From the NCBI RefSeq assembly GCF_014298075.1, contig NZ_CP060418.1:1364001-1428000 (forward strand): a stretch of 64,000 bases of DNA, in the 5' to 3' direction. A model generated the notes under the pieces. The model was not told the origin of the DNA and did not search any database. It saw nothing but the letters and a program-made list of their open reading frames with translations. The position numbers and the translations under genes are program-made. Origin of the DNA: Enterobacter sp. JUb54 (GTDB taxonomy: Bacteria > Pseudomonadota > Gammaproteobacteria > Enterobacterales > Enterobacteriaceae). Below are positions 55,615 to 63,649 of this stretch, piece by piece. Position 1 is the first letter of the stretch, and every line of letters starts with the position of its first letter.

Positions 55615-56952
55615 TTAATAATCGTTATCCGGCATCATTGCGCCAAATTTATACACCAGGCGCAGACGTTCGGCATGATAATCACCGGTAACCGGCGACG
55701 GTGAGTCAATATAATCAAATTCAAATTCGGCATGTAACCGTGGCGTCAGGTTATAGCCTAAGATCATAAACCCGGCATTAATATCTTTGGCGGCAATCGG
55801 ATAATAAATCCCGCTGGAGTCTTTTAAATCCAGCCGCGTATAGCCGAGAACCGCCAGCGCATTTTGATTATGATAAACATAGCGCACTGCCAGCGCGTCG
55901 CCGGGCTGATTACTGGTAATCATCGACGCCAGCGGCTGCCCGGCCTCAATGGGGGTCGTGTCATAAATACCGAAGTTATATGGCGCAAAATAGGCGCCAT
56001 TTAAAAAGGCGTCATCTTTGCTCGGCACATGGGTGGCAATTACCGAGAAACTGTGTTGCCGCGAACGAATACCGATGCGCGCGGAATAGAGATCGGTATC
56101 GATATTTTTATACGGCCAGGATTGATCGGAAGTATCCCATTCATGCAGATATTGCGCGCCAAAAAATGGCGTCCAGTCACCGATGCTTAACCCCCGAACC
56201 GGCAGTTCAGTCCCGGCAAACGCCATCTGCGCCCGCTTATCGAAATGGTAATACCAGGCTTCCGCCTGCGCATCGTACAGATGACCATAGCGCAGCCCGA
56301 AGGTGGTAAAACCATCGCTGTCCACCGACGGAATAGAGGTATCGTCCACTTCAGGCGCGCCGGTATCGCCTTTGCCAAAGGTATCAGAACTAAAGGGCTT
56401 GAAGCGATATATCCGGTAGCCGTACAGCTTCAGCTGCTGCTTATCCAGCAGGCTGTAGTCGCCGCCAAAACCTTCATACAACGCCGGGATCATCGTCCGG
56501 CCTTCACCGCCGTTGGCGAAAGGCGTATCCAGCGCGATGCGCCCGCCCTGCAGGTTAAAACCATATCCGCGGTAGCGCAGATAGGCTTTACCCAGCACAT
56601 TGATATTATCCGCCGGCAGATAGCCTTCGGTTTTTTCACTATTATCGGGGTTCAGCCCCAGGTTCCATGAACCATATTCCGCGACGCCAAAGCTAAAACC
56701 ATAAAATTCCGGGCTGACATATTGAATATCGCCACCGAAGGCGTGGGTTTGTTTATCGGCGACGGTGCCACTGTACTCCTTAAAAAATTGCATTGTCTTG
56801 ACTTCGCCATAGATATTACCTTGCGCCAGCCAGTCGTTAAATGAATCAGAATCATTGCCAATGGGGGCTGTATTGGCGTAAGCGCTACTGCATAATAACG
56901 CCAACGGGAATAATGCCCGCGTCGGGACTCTGAATGAACCGTTTAATTCCAT
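55615..56952 (-). CDS. OprD-family outer-membrane porin
   Basis: The 445-aa protein has a signal peptide (RALFPLALLCSSAYA) and the OprD pattern: DSFNDWLAQGNIYGEVKTMQFF, DIQYVSPEFYGFSFGVAEYG, LGKAYLRYRGYGFNLQGGRI. OprD porins of Pseudomonas admit carboxylates, amino acids and aromatic acids; a dedicated OprD channel is uncommon in enterics and supports uptake of an aromatic acid by this cluster. It is 144 bp downstream of the DUF3500 gene, far enough for a promoter of its own. Confidence 0.9.
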   Translation of the reverse strand: MELNGSFRVPTRALFPLALLCSSAYANTAPIGNDSDSFNDWLAQGNIYGEVKTMQFFKEYSGTVADKQTHAFGGDIQYVSPEFYGFSFGVAEYGSWNLGLNPDNSEKTEGYLPADNINVLGKAYLRYRGYGFNLQGGRIALDTPFANGGEGRTMIPALYEGFGGDYSLLDKQQLKLYGYRIYRFKPFSSDTFGKGDTGAPEVDDTSIPSVDSDGFTTFGLRYGHLYDAQAEAWYYHFDKRAQMAFAGTELPVRGLSIGDWTPFFGAQYLHEWDTSDQSWPYKNIDTDLYSARIGIRSRQHSFSVIATHVPSKDDAFLNGAYFAPYNFGIYDTTPIEAGQPLASMITSNQPGDALAVRYVYHNQNALAVLGYTRLDLKDSSGIYYPIAAKDINAGFMILGYNLTPRLHAEFEFDYIDSPSPVTGDYHAERLRLVYKFGAMMPDNDY

Positions 56953-57096
56953 TGCCAGATAACCTCATTACAGGGGACAGAGATATTTTTATTTACCGCT
57001 TATTACCGCTTAGTGAGTGGCGCGTCAGTGCGCCCACCCGCGCCGTGAATAATAGTCACGGCGACAGGTGATATTGACAGAAATGAACTGCACAGC

Positions 57097-58320
57097 TTAC
57101 GGCTGAATCTGTTTCAATAACGCTTTACCATAATCATTGCCATTGGGAATACGCGTAATCGTATGGATATGAAAACGCGCCGGCTGTTCGTTGGTCAGCC
57201 ACATCCCGCTATGGTGGTCGAACTCCAGCATCACCACCGGGCTCTGGATTCGGTAATAAAAGACATCGTCATCGCCGCAACCGCCGATCCAGCACCACCA
57301 GGTGTCCGCCAGGTGCTGTTCGATTAACGCCAGCCGGTGCTGTCGCGGAGCATCGGGTAGAAAATCCAGGAAACAGGCCACCGTCGCCATTAGCAGCGCC
57401 CGTTGTGACGGCGTAAATTCCGCCGCACAAATCCCTTCATAGGGAATAATGCGGTTATCCTGGAATGCGCCGCCAAGATGACGCTGGTCGGCAAAATTAA
57501 AGCGTTCCGCCGGCATCGCCGGGTCTTCCATGTGCTGGAAAATCGTCGCCCGTGTCTGCTGGTCTGGCGTCAGCGCCTGCATTAATTCCAGGCCGCAGCG
57601 CTCCTCTTCGGTAAACAACGCCCCGTCGCTGTCATCGCCGCGGTCGATAACGTTCGGCTCTACGCCCATAAAGGTCGGGGCGATGGTCAGCTGGCGACCG
57701 ACGATAAAGCAGCAAAAGGCGACGTGGTGGCCGTAAATATTCCATCCCCAGGGCCTGTCGGCGGCAGGCTCGCCAAACAGCATGAAGTGAAAGCTCCAGC
57801 GATTCATGATGTTGTTAAGGTCATACAACTCGCCGAGAAAATGGTTGGCGTCCATCAGCCGGGTGACTTTGTTAAACCCGCTGTCGCTGGTACAGGCCCG
57901 CAGCAGGCCGAGAAACGCTTCGCGCGTCGCCGGGCCTGTATCTTCAAGGCGCGCGCCATAGTCATTGAACGGAATTTCCGGGTTATACCAGGCCCGCCAC
58001 TGCGGGGCGTCAATCGGCTGACAGACGCGCTGCCGGGCGCTGGCGTCCAGCGTCTCCAGCAAAACCGTGGCGGCGGCAACCGCCTCTTCAACGGCAAAAC
58101 CTTCATCCGCTAACGGGAACAGTCCGTGGCGAACTGCCCCGTCAGTGGTGATCCCGCGAAACGTCTCATCCAGTTTCGCCTGCCACTGGGCCTGCAGATC
58201 GCGGGCTTTCTCCGTCGCCAGCATCCTCGCGCCGTAGGTGGCGACGTCAACATTGCGGGCCGCCAGAATTCGTGGCGCGTCGGCGGGCAGCAGATAGTCG
58301 CGAAACAGGTGTCGGCTCAT
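57097..58320 (-). CDS. DUF3500 protein
   Basis: The 407-aa protein matches DUF3500, judged from RPWGWNIYGHHVAFCCFIVG and the end HIHTITRIPNGNDYGKALL. It has many conserved His, Asp and Trp residues (YGHH, EFDHHSGMW), which hint at a metal enzyme. No signal peptide is visible. The function of the family is not established. It is coupled by an ATGA overlap to the FAH-type hydrolase gene. Confidence 0.8.
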   Translation of the reverse strand: MSRHLFRDYLLPADAPRILAARNVDVATYGARMLATEKARDLQAQWQAKLDETFRGITTDGAVRHGLFPLADEGFAVEEAVAAATVLLETLDASARQRVCQPIDAPQWRAWYNPEIPFNDYGARLEDTGPATREAFLGLLRACTSDSGFNKVTRLMDANHFLGELYDLNNIMNRWSFHFMLFGEPAADRPWGWNIYGHHVAFCCFIVGRQLTIAPTFMGVEPNVIDRGDDSDGALFTEEERCGLELMQALTPDQQTRATIFQHMEDPAMPAERFNFADQRHLGGAFQDNRIIPYEGICAAEFTPSQRALLMATVACFLDFLPDAPRQHRLALIEQHLADTWWCWIGGCGDDDVFYYRIQSPVVMLEFDHHSGMWLTNEQPARFHIHTITRIPNGNDYGKALLKQIQP

Positions 58321-59195
58321 CTTGCCTCTCCTGTCGCCGCGTCAGCGTCTTCGTCGGCGATAACACGATGGGTCATCGATCCCAGGCCATCGATAGTCAG
58401 CTGCATCACATCTCCCGGCTGCAGGAAGCAGCCGCGCGGCGCACCAATACCCGAAGGCGTTCCGGTGGCGAGCACGTCGCCCGGCTCCAGCGTCATCACC
58501 GAGGAAAGATATTCAATTTGTTGATAGATGTCGTAAATCATATCGCCGGTGACTGCCTGCTGGCGGCATTCGCCGTTTACCGTCAGCGTCATATTTAGCG
58601 CCATCGGGTCGGTGATTTCATCGGCGGTGGTCAGCCACGGGCCCAGCGGCCCGTGGGTATCGAAGGATTTCCCCAGCGTGAAGGTCGGCGATTTTTTCAG
58701 CCAGTCGCGGGCGGAGAGATCGTTGACGATCAGGTAGCCGGCAATCACCCCCGGCGCTTCACTGGCGCGGACGTGGCGACAGCGGCGACCGATAACCACC
58801 CCGAGCTCGATTTCATAATCCATCTGCTCGCTCAGACGCGGCTTCACCACCGGGTCGAACGGGCCGTTGATGCAGGACACCTGTTTGTTAAACCACAGCT
58901 GCGACGACGGGATCGTAATGCCCGCCAGACGTGCCTCCTCGGCATGCTTGCGGTAGTTCATGCCGATGCCGAGAAATTTTTGCGGATCGATAATCGGCGC
59001 CTCAAGGTGGACATCCTCCAGCGCTACCGCCGGGCCGCTCGCCTGTTCGAGCCGTGCACGGAGCGCCGGCAGGTCGTTGAGCAACTGACGCATCGAATGC
59101 TCGATGCCGGCAATTTCGGACAGATCGATAACCGTGGAACCGACAACTTTTCCGAGACGCGTTCGTCCCTGGTGGGTATAGCGCACGAGCTTCAT
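58317..59195 (-). CDS. fumarylacetoacetate-hydrolase family protein
   Basis: The 292-aa protein has a metal site typical of FAH: LGIGMNYRKHAEEA, DYEIELGVVIGRRCRHV with the acidic ligands, YLIVNDLSARDWL, and PLGPWLTTADEI. Family members hydrolyse C-C bonds in acylpyruvates or decarboxylate/isomerise ring-cleavage products, which suits a step after the extradiol dioxygenase. It is 11 nt downstream of the NTF2-like gene. Confidence 0.92.
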   Translation of the reverse strand: MKLVRYTHQGRTRLGKVVGSTVIDLSEIAGIEHSMRQLLNDLPALRARLEQASGPAVALEDVHLEAPIIDPQKFLGIGMNYRKHAEEARLAGITIPSSQLWFNKQVSCINGPFDPVVKPRLSEQMDYEIELGVVIGRRCRHVRASEAPGVIAGYLIVNDLSARDWLKKSPTFTLGKSFDTHGPLGPWLTTADEITDPMALNMTLTVNGECRQQAVTGDMIYDIYQQIEYLSSVMTLEPGDVLATGTPSGIGAPRGCFLQPGDVMQLTIDGLGSMTHRVIADEDADAATGEAR

Positions 59196-59206
59196 ATCAC
59201 TCCTTT

Positions 59207-59584
59207 TTATGCCGCGAAGGGCGTCATTTGTGACAGCACAATCTGCCAGCCCTGCGGGGTACGACGCAGCACCAGCGTGGAATAACCGTGGCGAACCTGT
59301 TCGGTGCCATCGCTCAGCAAACGCACAACATTGCAGGTTTCGCCGCTGATAATGGCAATATTGCCAAGCAGCCTGATCTCCGGCGTTGGCCGCTCAATAG
59401 CGACAAAACCACCCATTTTGACCACATGCTCGAGGAAAGCGTCTTTACTGTGCGCCATGCCGGTGCTGTGAATATGCAGCAGATCGTCAGCCAGCAGCGG
59501 CGCGAGGCGCCGGCGGTCTCCGGCAACCAACGCCTGCTGGCGTTCGTTCTCCAGCGCCAGCAATGCCTGGATATCGGCGTTCAT
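59207..59584 (-). CDS. NTF2-like/SnoaL-type (DUF4440) protein
   Basis: The 125-aa alpha+beta-cone protein reads ALLENERQQALVAGDRRRLA, LLADDLLHIHSTGMAHSKDA and HGYSTLVLRRTPQGWQIVLS, the DUF4440 pattern. The His pair in LLHIHSTG may be catalytic. Homologues act as small isomerases, dehydratases or accessory proteins. It overlaps the SDR gene by four bases (ATGA). Confidence 0.85.
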   Translation of the reverse strand: MNADIQALLALENERQQALVAGDRRRLAPLLADDLLHIHSTGMAHSKDAFLEHVVKMGGFVAIERPTPEIRLLGNIAIISGETCNVVRLLSDGTEQVRHGYSTLVLRRTPQGWQIVLSQMTPFAA

Positions 59585-60363
59585 AGCAGCCCCTCGTAGG
59601 ACCCGCCGTCGAGCTGCAGGTTTTGTCCGGAAATGTAGGAAGCCTGATGGCTACAGAGAAAAGCGCAGGCGGCGGCAAACTCGTCCGGGCGGCCGAAACG
59701 ACCAGCGGCGATGGTGGCTTCATTGCGGCGGCGCGCCTCTTCCAGGCTAATGCCCTCTTTGGCCATCAATCGCTCCAGCATAAATGCCTGGCGCGGCGTA
59801 TCGATGCGCTCCGGCAGCAGGTTATTGATGGTCACGTTATCGGCGACCACCTCGCGGCTAATGGCTTTACAGATAGCCGTCAGCGCGGTGCGGGCCGAGG
59901 TGGAAAGCCCCATCATGTAGTGCGGCGCCTTGACCATCGCCGAAGTGATATTGACGATGCGCCCGAAGCGCCGCTGCTGCATGCCCGGCAGCCAGGCCCG
60001 AATCAACTGCACCGCCGGAATGAAATTGGCCGCCATCGCCGACAGCAGCGCCTCTTCATGCCAGTCGGCGAGCGCCCCTGGCTGCGGACCGGCGTTGTTG
60101 GTGACCAGAATGTCGATCTGCGGATACGCCGCGAGGATCGCCGCCCTGCCTTCCTGCTGCGTCAGATCGGCCGCCATCGTCGCCACCGCAATCTGCGGAA
60201 AACGCGCGCTCAGCGCCGCCGCGGCCCGTGCCACCTTCTCTTCATGACGCCCGTTAAGGACGACGTTGACCCCTTCAGCCGCCAGCGCCGTCGCGCAGGC
60301 CAGGCCCAGCCCCTGCGATGATGCACAGACGAACGCCTGCTTGCCGGCAATCCCCAGATCCAT
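59581..60363 (-). CDS. short-chain dehydrogenase-like protein with altered active site
   Basis: The 260-aa protein starts at ATG 60363 behind AGGAG. The nucleotide-binding region is normal (CASSQGLGLACATAL, NGRHEEKV, VTNNAGPQPG). The Ser of the catalytic triad is present (NITSAMVKAP), but the Tyr-x3-Lys motif reads GLSTSARTALT, with Ser and Arg in the usual Tyr and Lys positions. A subgroup of FabG-like SDRs carries this change, so a binding or non-redox role is possible. It heads the minus arm of the catabolic cluster. Confidence 0.88.
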   Translation of the reverse strand: MDLGIAGKQAFVCASSQGLGLACATALAAEGVNVVLNGRHEEKVARAAAALSARFPQIAVATMAADLTQQEGRAAILAAYPQIDILVTNNAGPQPGALADWHEEALLSAMAANFIPAVQLIRAWLPGMQQRRFGRIVNITSAMVKAPHYMMGLSTSARTALTAICKAISREVVADNVTINNLLPERIDTPRQAFMLERLMAKEGISLEEARRRNEATIAAGRFGRPDEFAAACAFLCSHQASYISGQNLQLDGGSYEGLL

Positions 60364-60410
60364 TCTCCGCTCCTGAATGTTAATCATTGGTAAAATAATG
60401 TACATATATT

Positions 60411-60432
60411 GATATATCTCAAATTGCGATAT
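60411..60432. promoter_or_regulatory. operator-like motif shared with the dioxygenase operon
   Basis: GATATATCT-N3-ATTGCGATAT is the inverse of the block at 48841-48862, with 19 of 22 identical and differences confined to the three-base spacer. It lies 48-69 nt before the SDR start. Confidence 0.65.
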
Positions 60433-60532
60433 GTCTAGATATGCTCAGAGGATTAGAATGAAAGTCGGAGATGGCTCACGAAAGATAACCGTACACAAAA
60501 TATCCGTGGCGCCAGATTGCAGGCAGGAACAG

Positions 60533-60565
60533 ACCTGCAGACCGCGTGATTCGGGGTCTGCAGGG
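60533..60565 (-). terminator. hairpin after the LysR gene
   Basis: CCTGCAGACC and GGTCTGCAGG form a 10-bp stem with an 11-base loop. No clear T-tract follows on the minus strand, so termination is uncertain. Confidence 0.4.
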
Positions 60566-60599
60566 TATTATCAGGATCGGGCTGCGGGAGACGGTATCG

Positions 60600-61484
60600 T
60601 TAACTGATTTGCGCCAGCTGCTGCTGGATTTCATCGAGGAACAGCGGCAGCGCGCTGGGCTGGTAATCCCGGGAGAGATAAATGCCGTAGACGCTCAGCG
60701 CTTTCGGGGTCCAGGCGGGCAGTACCGGCTTGAGCGCCCCACTGTTCAGGGCGCGCTGCGCCTCCAGCACCGGCAGCATCGCAATGCCGCATCCGGCCAC
60801 CGCCGCGTCGAGCAGCAATGAGGAGATCCCCGCGCTAAGGTTGCCGGAGACCGCCACCGACACCGCTTCCCCTTCGGGATCGGTAAACTGCCACTGCGGG
60901 GCGGCAAAATGGCTGTAATGCAGGCAGTTGTGCTGGCTCAGCTCTGCCAGAGTCTGCGGCTGGCCGTGCAGCTGTAGCCAGCGCGGGGAGGCACACAGCA
61001 CCGAGCGACAAACGCCAAGACGGCGGGCAATGGCGCCAGGCTCCGGGTTGTCGGTAATGCGAATCGCCACGTCGATGCGTTCGCCAATCAGGCTCACCGG
61101 GTGGTTATTGATATCCAGCTCAAGGCGAAGCTGTGGGTAACGGGCGAGAAAGTCTGGCAACAGCGGCGAAATCAACTGCATCGCCGTGAAATGGGCGCAG
61201 GCAACACGTAGCGTCCCGCTGGGCACCGCCCGTTCGGTTTGACCGGCAATTTCGTCCGAAAGCTGGGTCAGGCTGCGGGTTTTTTGCAGCACTTTCTCAC
61301 CGGCGGCGGTTAAGGTGAGTTTACGGGTCGAACGGTGGATCAGTCGGGTCCCGGCCCAGTGCTCCATCTGTTCCAGGTAGCGGCTGACCATGGGTCGCGA
61401 CATGCCCAGCGCGCGGGCGGCGGCGCTCAGGCTTCCCAGTTCGCAGATCCGCATATAGACCTGCGCGGCGATAATTCTGTCCAT
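60600..61484 (-). CDS. LysR-family transcriptional regulator
   Basis: The 294-aa protein has the N-terminal helix-turn-helix (GSLSAAARALGMSRPMVSRY) and a co-inducer domain from about residue 90 (SGTLRVACAHFTAMQLISPL). It is divergent from the MBL-fold gene across 113 bp, the common layout for a LysR regulator and its target. It is unlikely to be the controller of the SDR operon, which has a different motif. Confidence 0.92.
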   Translation of the reverse strand: MDRIIAAQVYMRICELGSLSAAARALGMSRPMVSRYLEQMEHWAGTRLIHRSTRKLTLTAAGEKVLQKTRSLTQLSDEIAGQTERAVPSGTLRVACAHFTAMQLISPLLPDFLARYPQLRLELDINNHPVSLIGERIDVAIRITDNPEPGAIARRLGVCRSVLCASPRWLQLHGQPQTLAELSQHNCLHYSHFAAPQWQFTDPEGEAVSVAVSGNLSAGISSLLLDAAVAGCGIAMLPVLEAQRALNSGALKPVLPAWTPKALSVYGIYLSRDYQPSALPLFLDEIQQQLAQIS

Positions 61485-61597
61485 CTGTCACTTCCATCTG
61501 CACGTTTTATGAAACTCAGCATCTCTTTTTTCAGGAATTTTCGCAAATCAGGAAATCCGTAAAATAGCGTCATTCACCTGATACTGAGAAAAACACC

Positions 61598-62449
61598 ATG
61601 AAATTATCTGCCCTTGCTATTGCCACCGCCCTGTTCAGCAGCGCCGCGCTTGCCGCACCCTTAACCCTCGAGACCTACAACCCGCAGGATAAAGGGATGT
61701 TTGCCGTTAACTCGACGCTGGTCTCCGGCCCCCATGAAGCGGTGCTGTTTGATGCGCAATTTAGCGTGAAAGACGGTGAAAAACTGGTTGAGATGATCCG
61801 TAACAACGGCAAACCGTTGACCCGCATCGTGATAACGTCCGGCGACCCGGATTTTTATTTCGGACTGGAGCCGCTGGTGAAGGCCTTCCCGCAGGCAAAA
61901 GTGGTCGCCACCGCCGAGGTAGTGAAGCATATTAACGCCACCAAAGCGGCGAAGCTCGCCTGGTGGGGCCCGCAGATGAAAGATGGCGCGCCGAAGCAGC
62001 TGTACACCCCGCAGGTGATCGACGCCACCACCTTCACCATCGACGGTGAAAAAGTGGAGATCCGTCAGCCGCAACACTATGCCGCCTTCGTCTGGATCCC
62101 GGGCAATAAAACCCTGCTCGGTGGAACCGGCGTTGCCTGGGGGATGCACGTGTGGACCGCCGATACCCAAAGCGCAGAAAGCCGCCAGCAATGGCGTCAG
62201 ACCCTCAACGACATGGCCGCCCTGCACCCGCAGCGGGTGATCCCCGGTCACTACCTTGGGACGTTACCGGACGGAGACCGTGCGATTACCTTCACCCGCG
62301 ACTATCTGCAGCAGTTTGAGCAGGCGCTTAAGACGCATCACGATTCCGCTGGCGTGATCGGCGAGATGAAACAGCGCTGGCCAGGGCTGGCGGAAGAAAG
62401 CTCGCTGGAGCTGAGCGCGAAGGTGAATACCGGCGAGATGAAGTGGTAG
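61598..62449 (+). CDS. exported MBL-fold protein lacking the canonical metal motif
   Basis: The 283-aa product has a signal peptide (MKLSALAIATALFSSAALAA). The fold is metallo-beta-lactamase-like (SGPHEAVLFDAQFS; VIPGHYLG; LLGGTGVAWG), but the usual HxHxDH is replaced by SGDPDFYFG, so at least the first metal site is lost. The final GHYLG keeps a His. Activity may differ from ordinary MBL hydrolases. It is divergent from the LysR gene. Confidence 0.85.
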   Translation: MKLSALAIATALFSSAALAAPLTLETYNPQDKGMFAVNSTLVSGPHEAVLFDAQFSVKDGEKLVEMIRNNGKPLTRIVITSGDPDFYFGLEPLVKAFPQAKVVATAEVVKHINATKAAKLAWWGPQMKDGAPKQLYTPQVIDATTFTIDGEKVEIRQPQHYAAFVWIPGNKTLLGGTGVAWGMHVWTADTQSAESRQQWRQTLNDMAALHPQRVIPGHYLGTLPDGDRAITFTRDYLQQFEQALKTHHDSAGVIGEMKQRWPGLAEESSLELSAKVNTGEMKW

Positions 62450-62618
62450 CAGGTGCCAGGCTGACGGAGCCAACTGCGCCGGGATCCCACACCGCCGACG
62501 GGCATCATGAAGATGATTCATCAGGCAGTTCAGTATCCTGCCGGGTTGCGTTATGATGCCAGGCTTCGGGTGGCTGTTGAATACAGACGGCCACCGCACA
62601 TTGCCCGTCGGAGGGAAC

Positions 62619-63041
62619 TTGAGAAGCGACACACGATTGTCACGCGTTTTGCACATACTGGTTCATCTGGCCTGCGACTCCGCAAACTATACTTCGCAGC
62701 AACTGGCTGACATGCTGGATACCAATGCCGTTCTGGTGCGCCGGACCATGGCCGGGTTGCGCGAGGCCGGCTATGTACGTTCAGAAAAAGGGCATAACGG
62801 CGGCTGGTCATTAAGCTGCGATCCTCATCAGGTCACCCTGCTGGATATTTATAAAGCGCTGGGGATTACCCATCTTTATAACCTCGGTATTAACAGGGAT
62901 AATCCTCACTGCCTGATTGAAAATGCCGTTAACGCGGAGCTGGACGACGCGTTAAACCAGGCGGAATTACTGTTAATGAACCGTCTGAATGAAATAACAC
63001 TCAGCTACCTTTGCGATAAATTTAAAGAAAACAATCGCTAA
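62619..63041 (+). CDS. Rrf2-family transcriptional regulator
   Basis: The 140-aa protein has the Rrf2 winged helix (HILVHLACDSANYTSQQLAD, VLVRRTMAGLREAGYVRSEK, GHNGGWSL). The single Cys near the middle (PHCLIEN) is in the usual region, but not the three-Cys cluster of IscR, so no iron-sulfur cluster is expected. TTG at 62619 behind GGAGGG is chosen as start, giving LRSDTRLSRVL; the next in-frame TTG is at 62634. Confidence 0.85.
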   Translation: MRSDTRLSRVLHILVHLACDSANYTSQQLADMLDTNAVLVRRTMAGLREAGYVRSEKGHNGGWSLSCDPHQVTLLDIYKALGITHLYNLGINRDNPHCLIENAVNAELDDALNQAELLLMNRLNEITLSYLCDKFKENNR

Positions 63042-63186
63042 GCGCGTTAATCACTAGCATTTCCCCACCCGACATTTATCCCTACGTGCTTTCGGTTTCA
63101 CGGTGTCCAGGCGCCGTGTTGATTTTGTCTGATTTATATCGTACCTTTTGTTGTTACATGAGTTGTTAAAACTATCAGGAGTCATT

Positions 63187-63582
63187 GTGCATCAGGTTAT
63201 TGATCCATCTACTCTTCAGGCGTTGTGGTCCTGCATCGTGCTCAGCGTTGCTGCCGCCAGTATTTCGTTTACTATCACCCAGACCGAACTTTTTGTTCCG
63301 CTGCGCAATTTTGCCAATAAAATCGGCCATATGACCGGCTATCTGTTCCACTGTTTTTATTGCATGAGCCACTGGGTGGTCCTCGCCGGGGTCCTCATTT
63401 ACCGCCCGGTGATTATCAGCAGCGGTAATATTTATATTGACCTTATTATTACGCTGTTTTTCACGATTACCCTCGCCACTTTCGTCAGCGGTTTTATGTT
63501 CCGTTCTTTTACTCACGTTATGGATAAAAAGATGAAAGAGAGTGAGCTTAAAGCGATGATGAATAAAAACAGTCAAAAATAA
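63187..63582 (+). CDS. small membrane protein, DUF1360-like
   Basis: The 131-aa protein starts at GTG 63187 behind AGGAG. It has three to four hydrophobic segments (IVLSVAAASISFTI; CMSHWVVLAGVLIY; LIITLFFTITLATFVSG) with a Cys-x2-Cys-like centre in HCFYCMSHW, similar to DUF1360. A basic tail (DKKMKESELKAMMNKN) probably faces the cytoplasm. Its function is unknown. Confidence 0.75.
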   Translation: MHQVIDPSTLQALWSCIVLSVAAASISFTITQTELFVPLRNFANKIGHMTGYLFHCFYCMSHWVVLAGVLIYRPVIISSGNIYIDLIITLFFTITLATFVSGFMFRSFTHVMDKKMKESELKAMMNKNSQK

Positions 63583-63584
63583 AA

Positions 63585-63613
63585 AAAAGGCGATCGTGGA
63601 GATCGCCTTATTC
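63585..63613. terminator. bidirectional terminator
   Basis: AAAAAAGGCGATC, loop GTGGA, GATCGCCTTATT. It separates the small membrane protein from the convergent MetE-like gene. Confidence 0.85.
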
Positions 63614-63649
63614 GGATCGGTTAACCGTGATGGCCAACGTGATGCGGGA

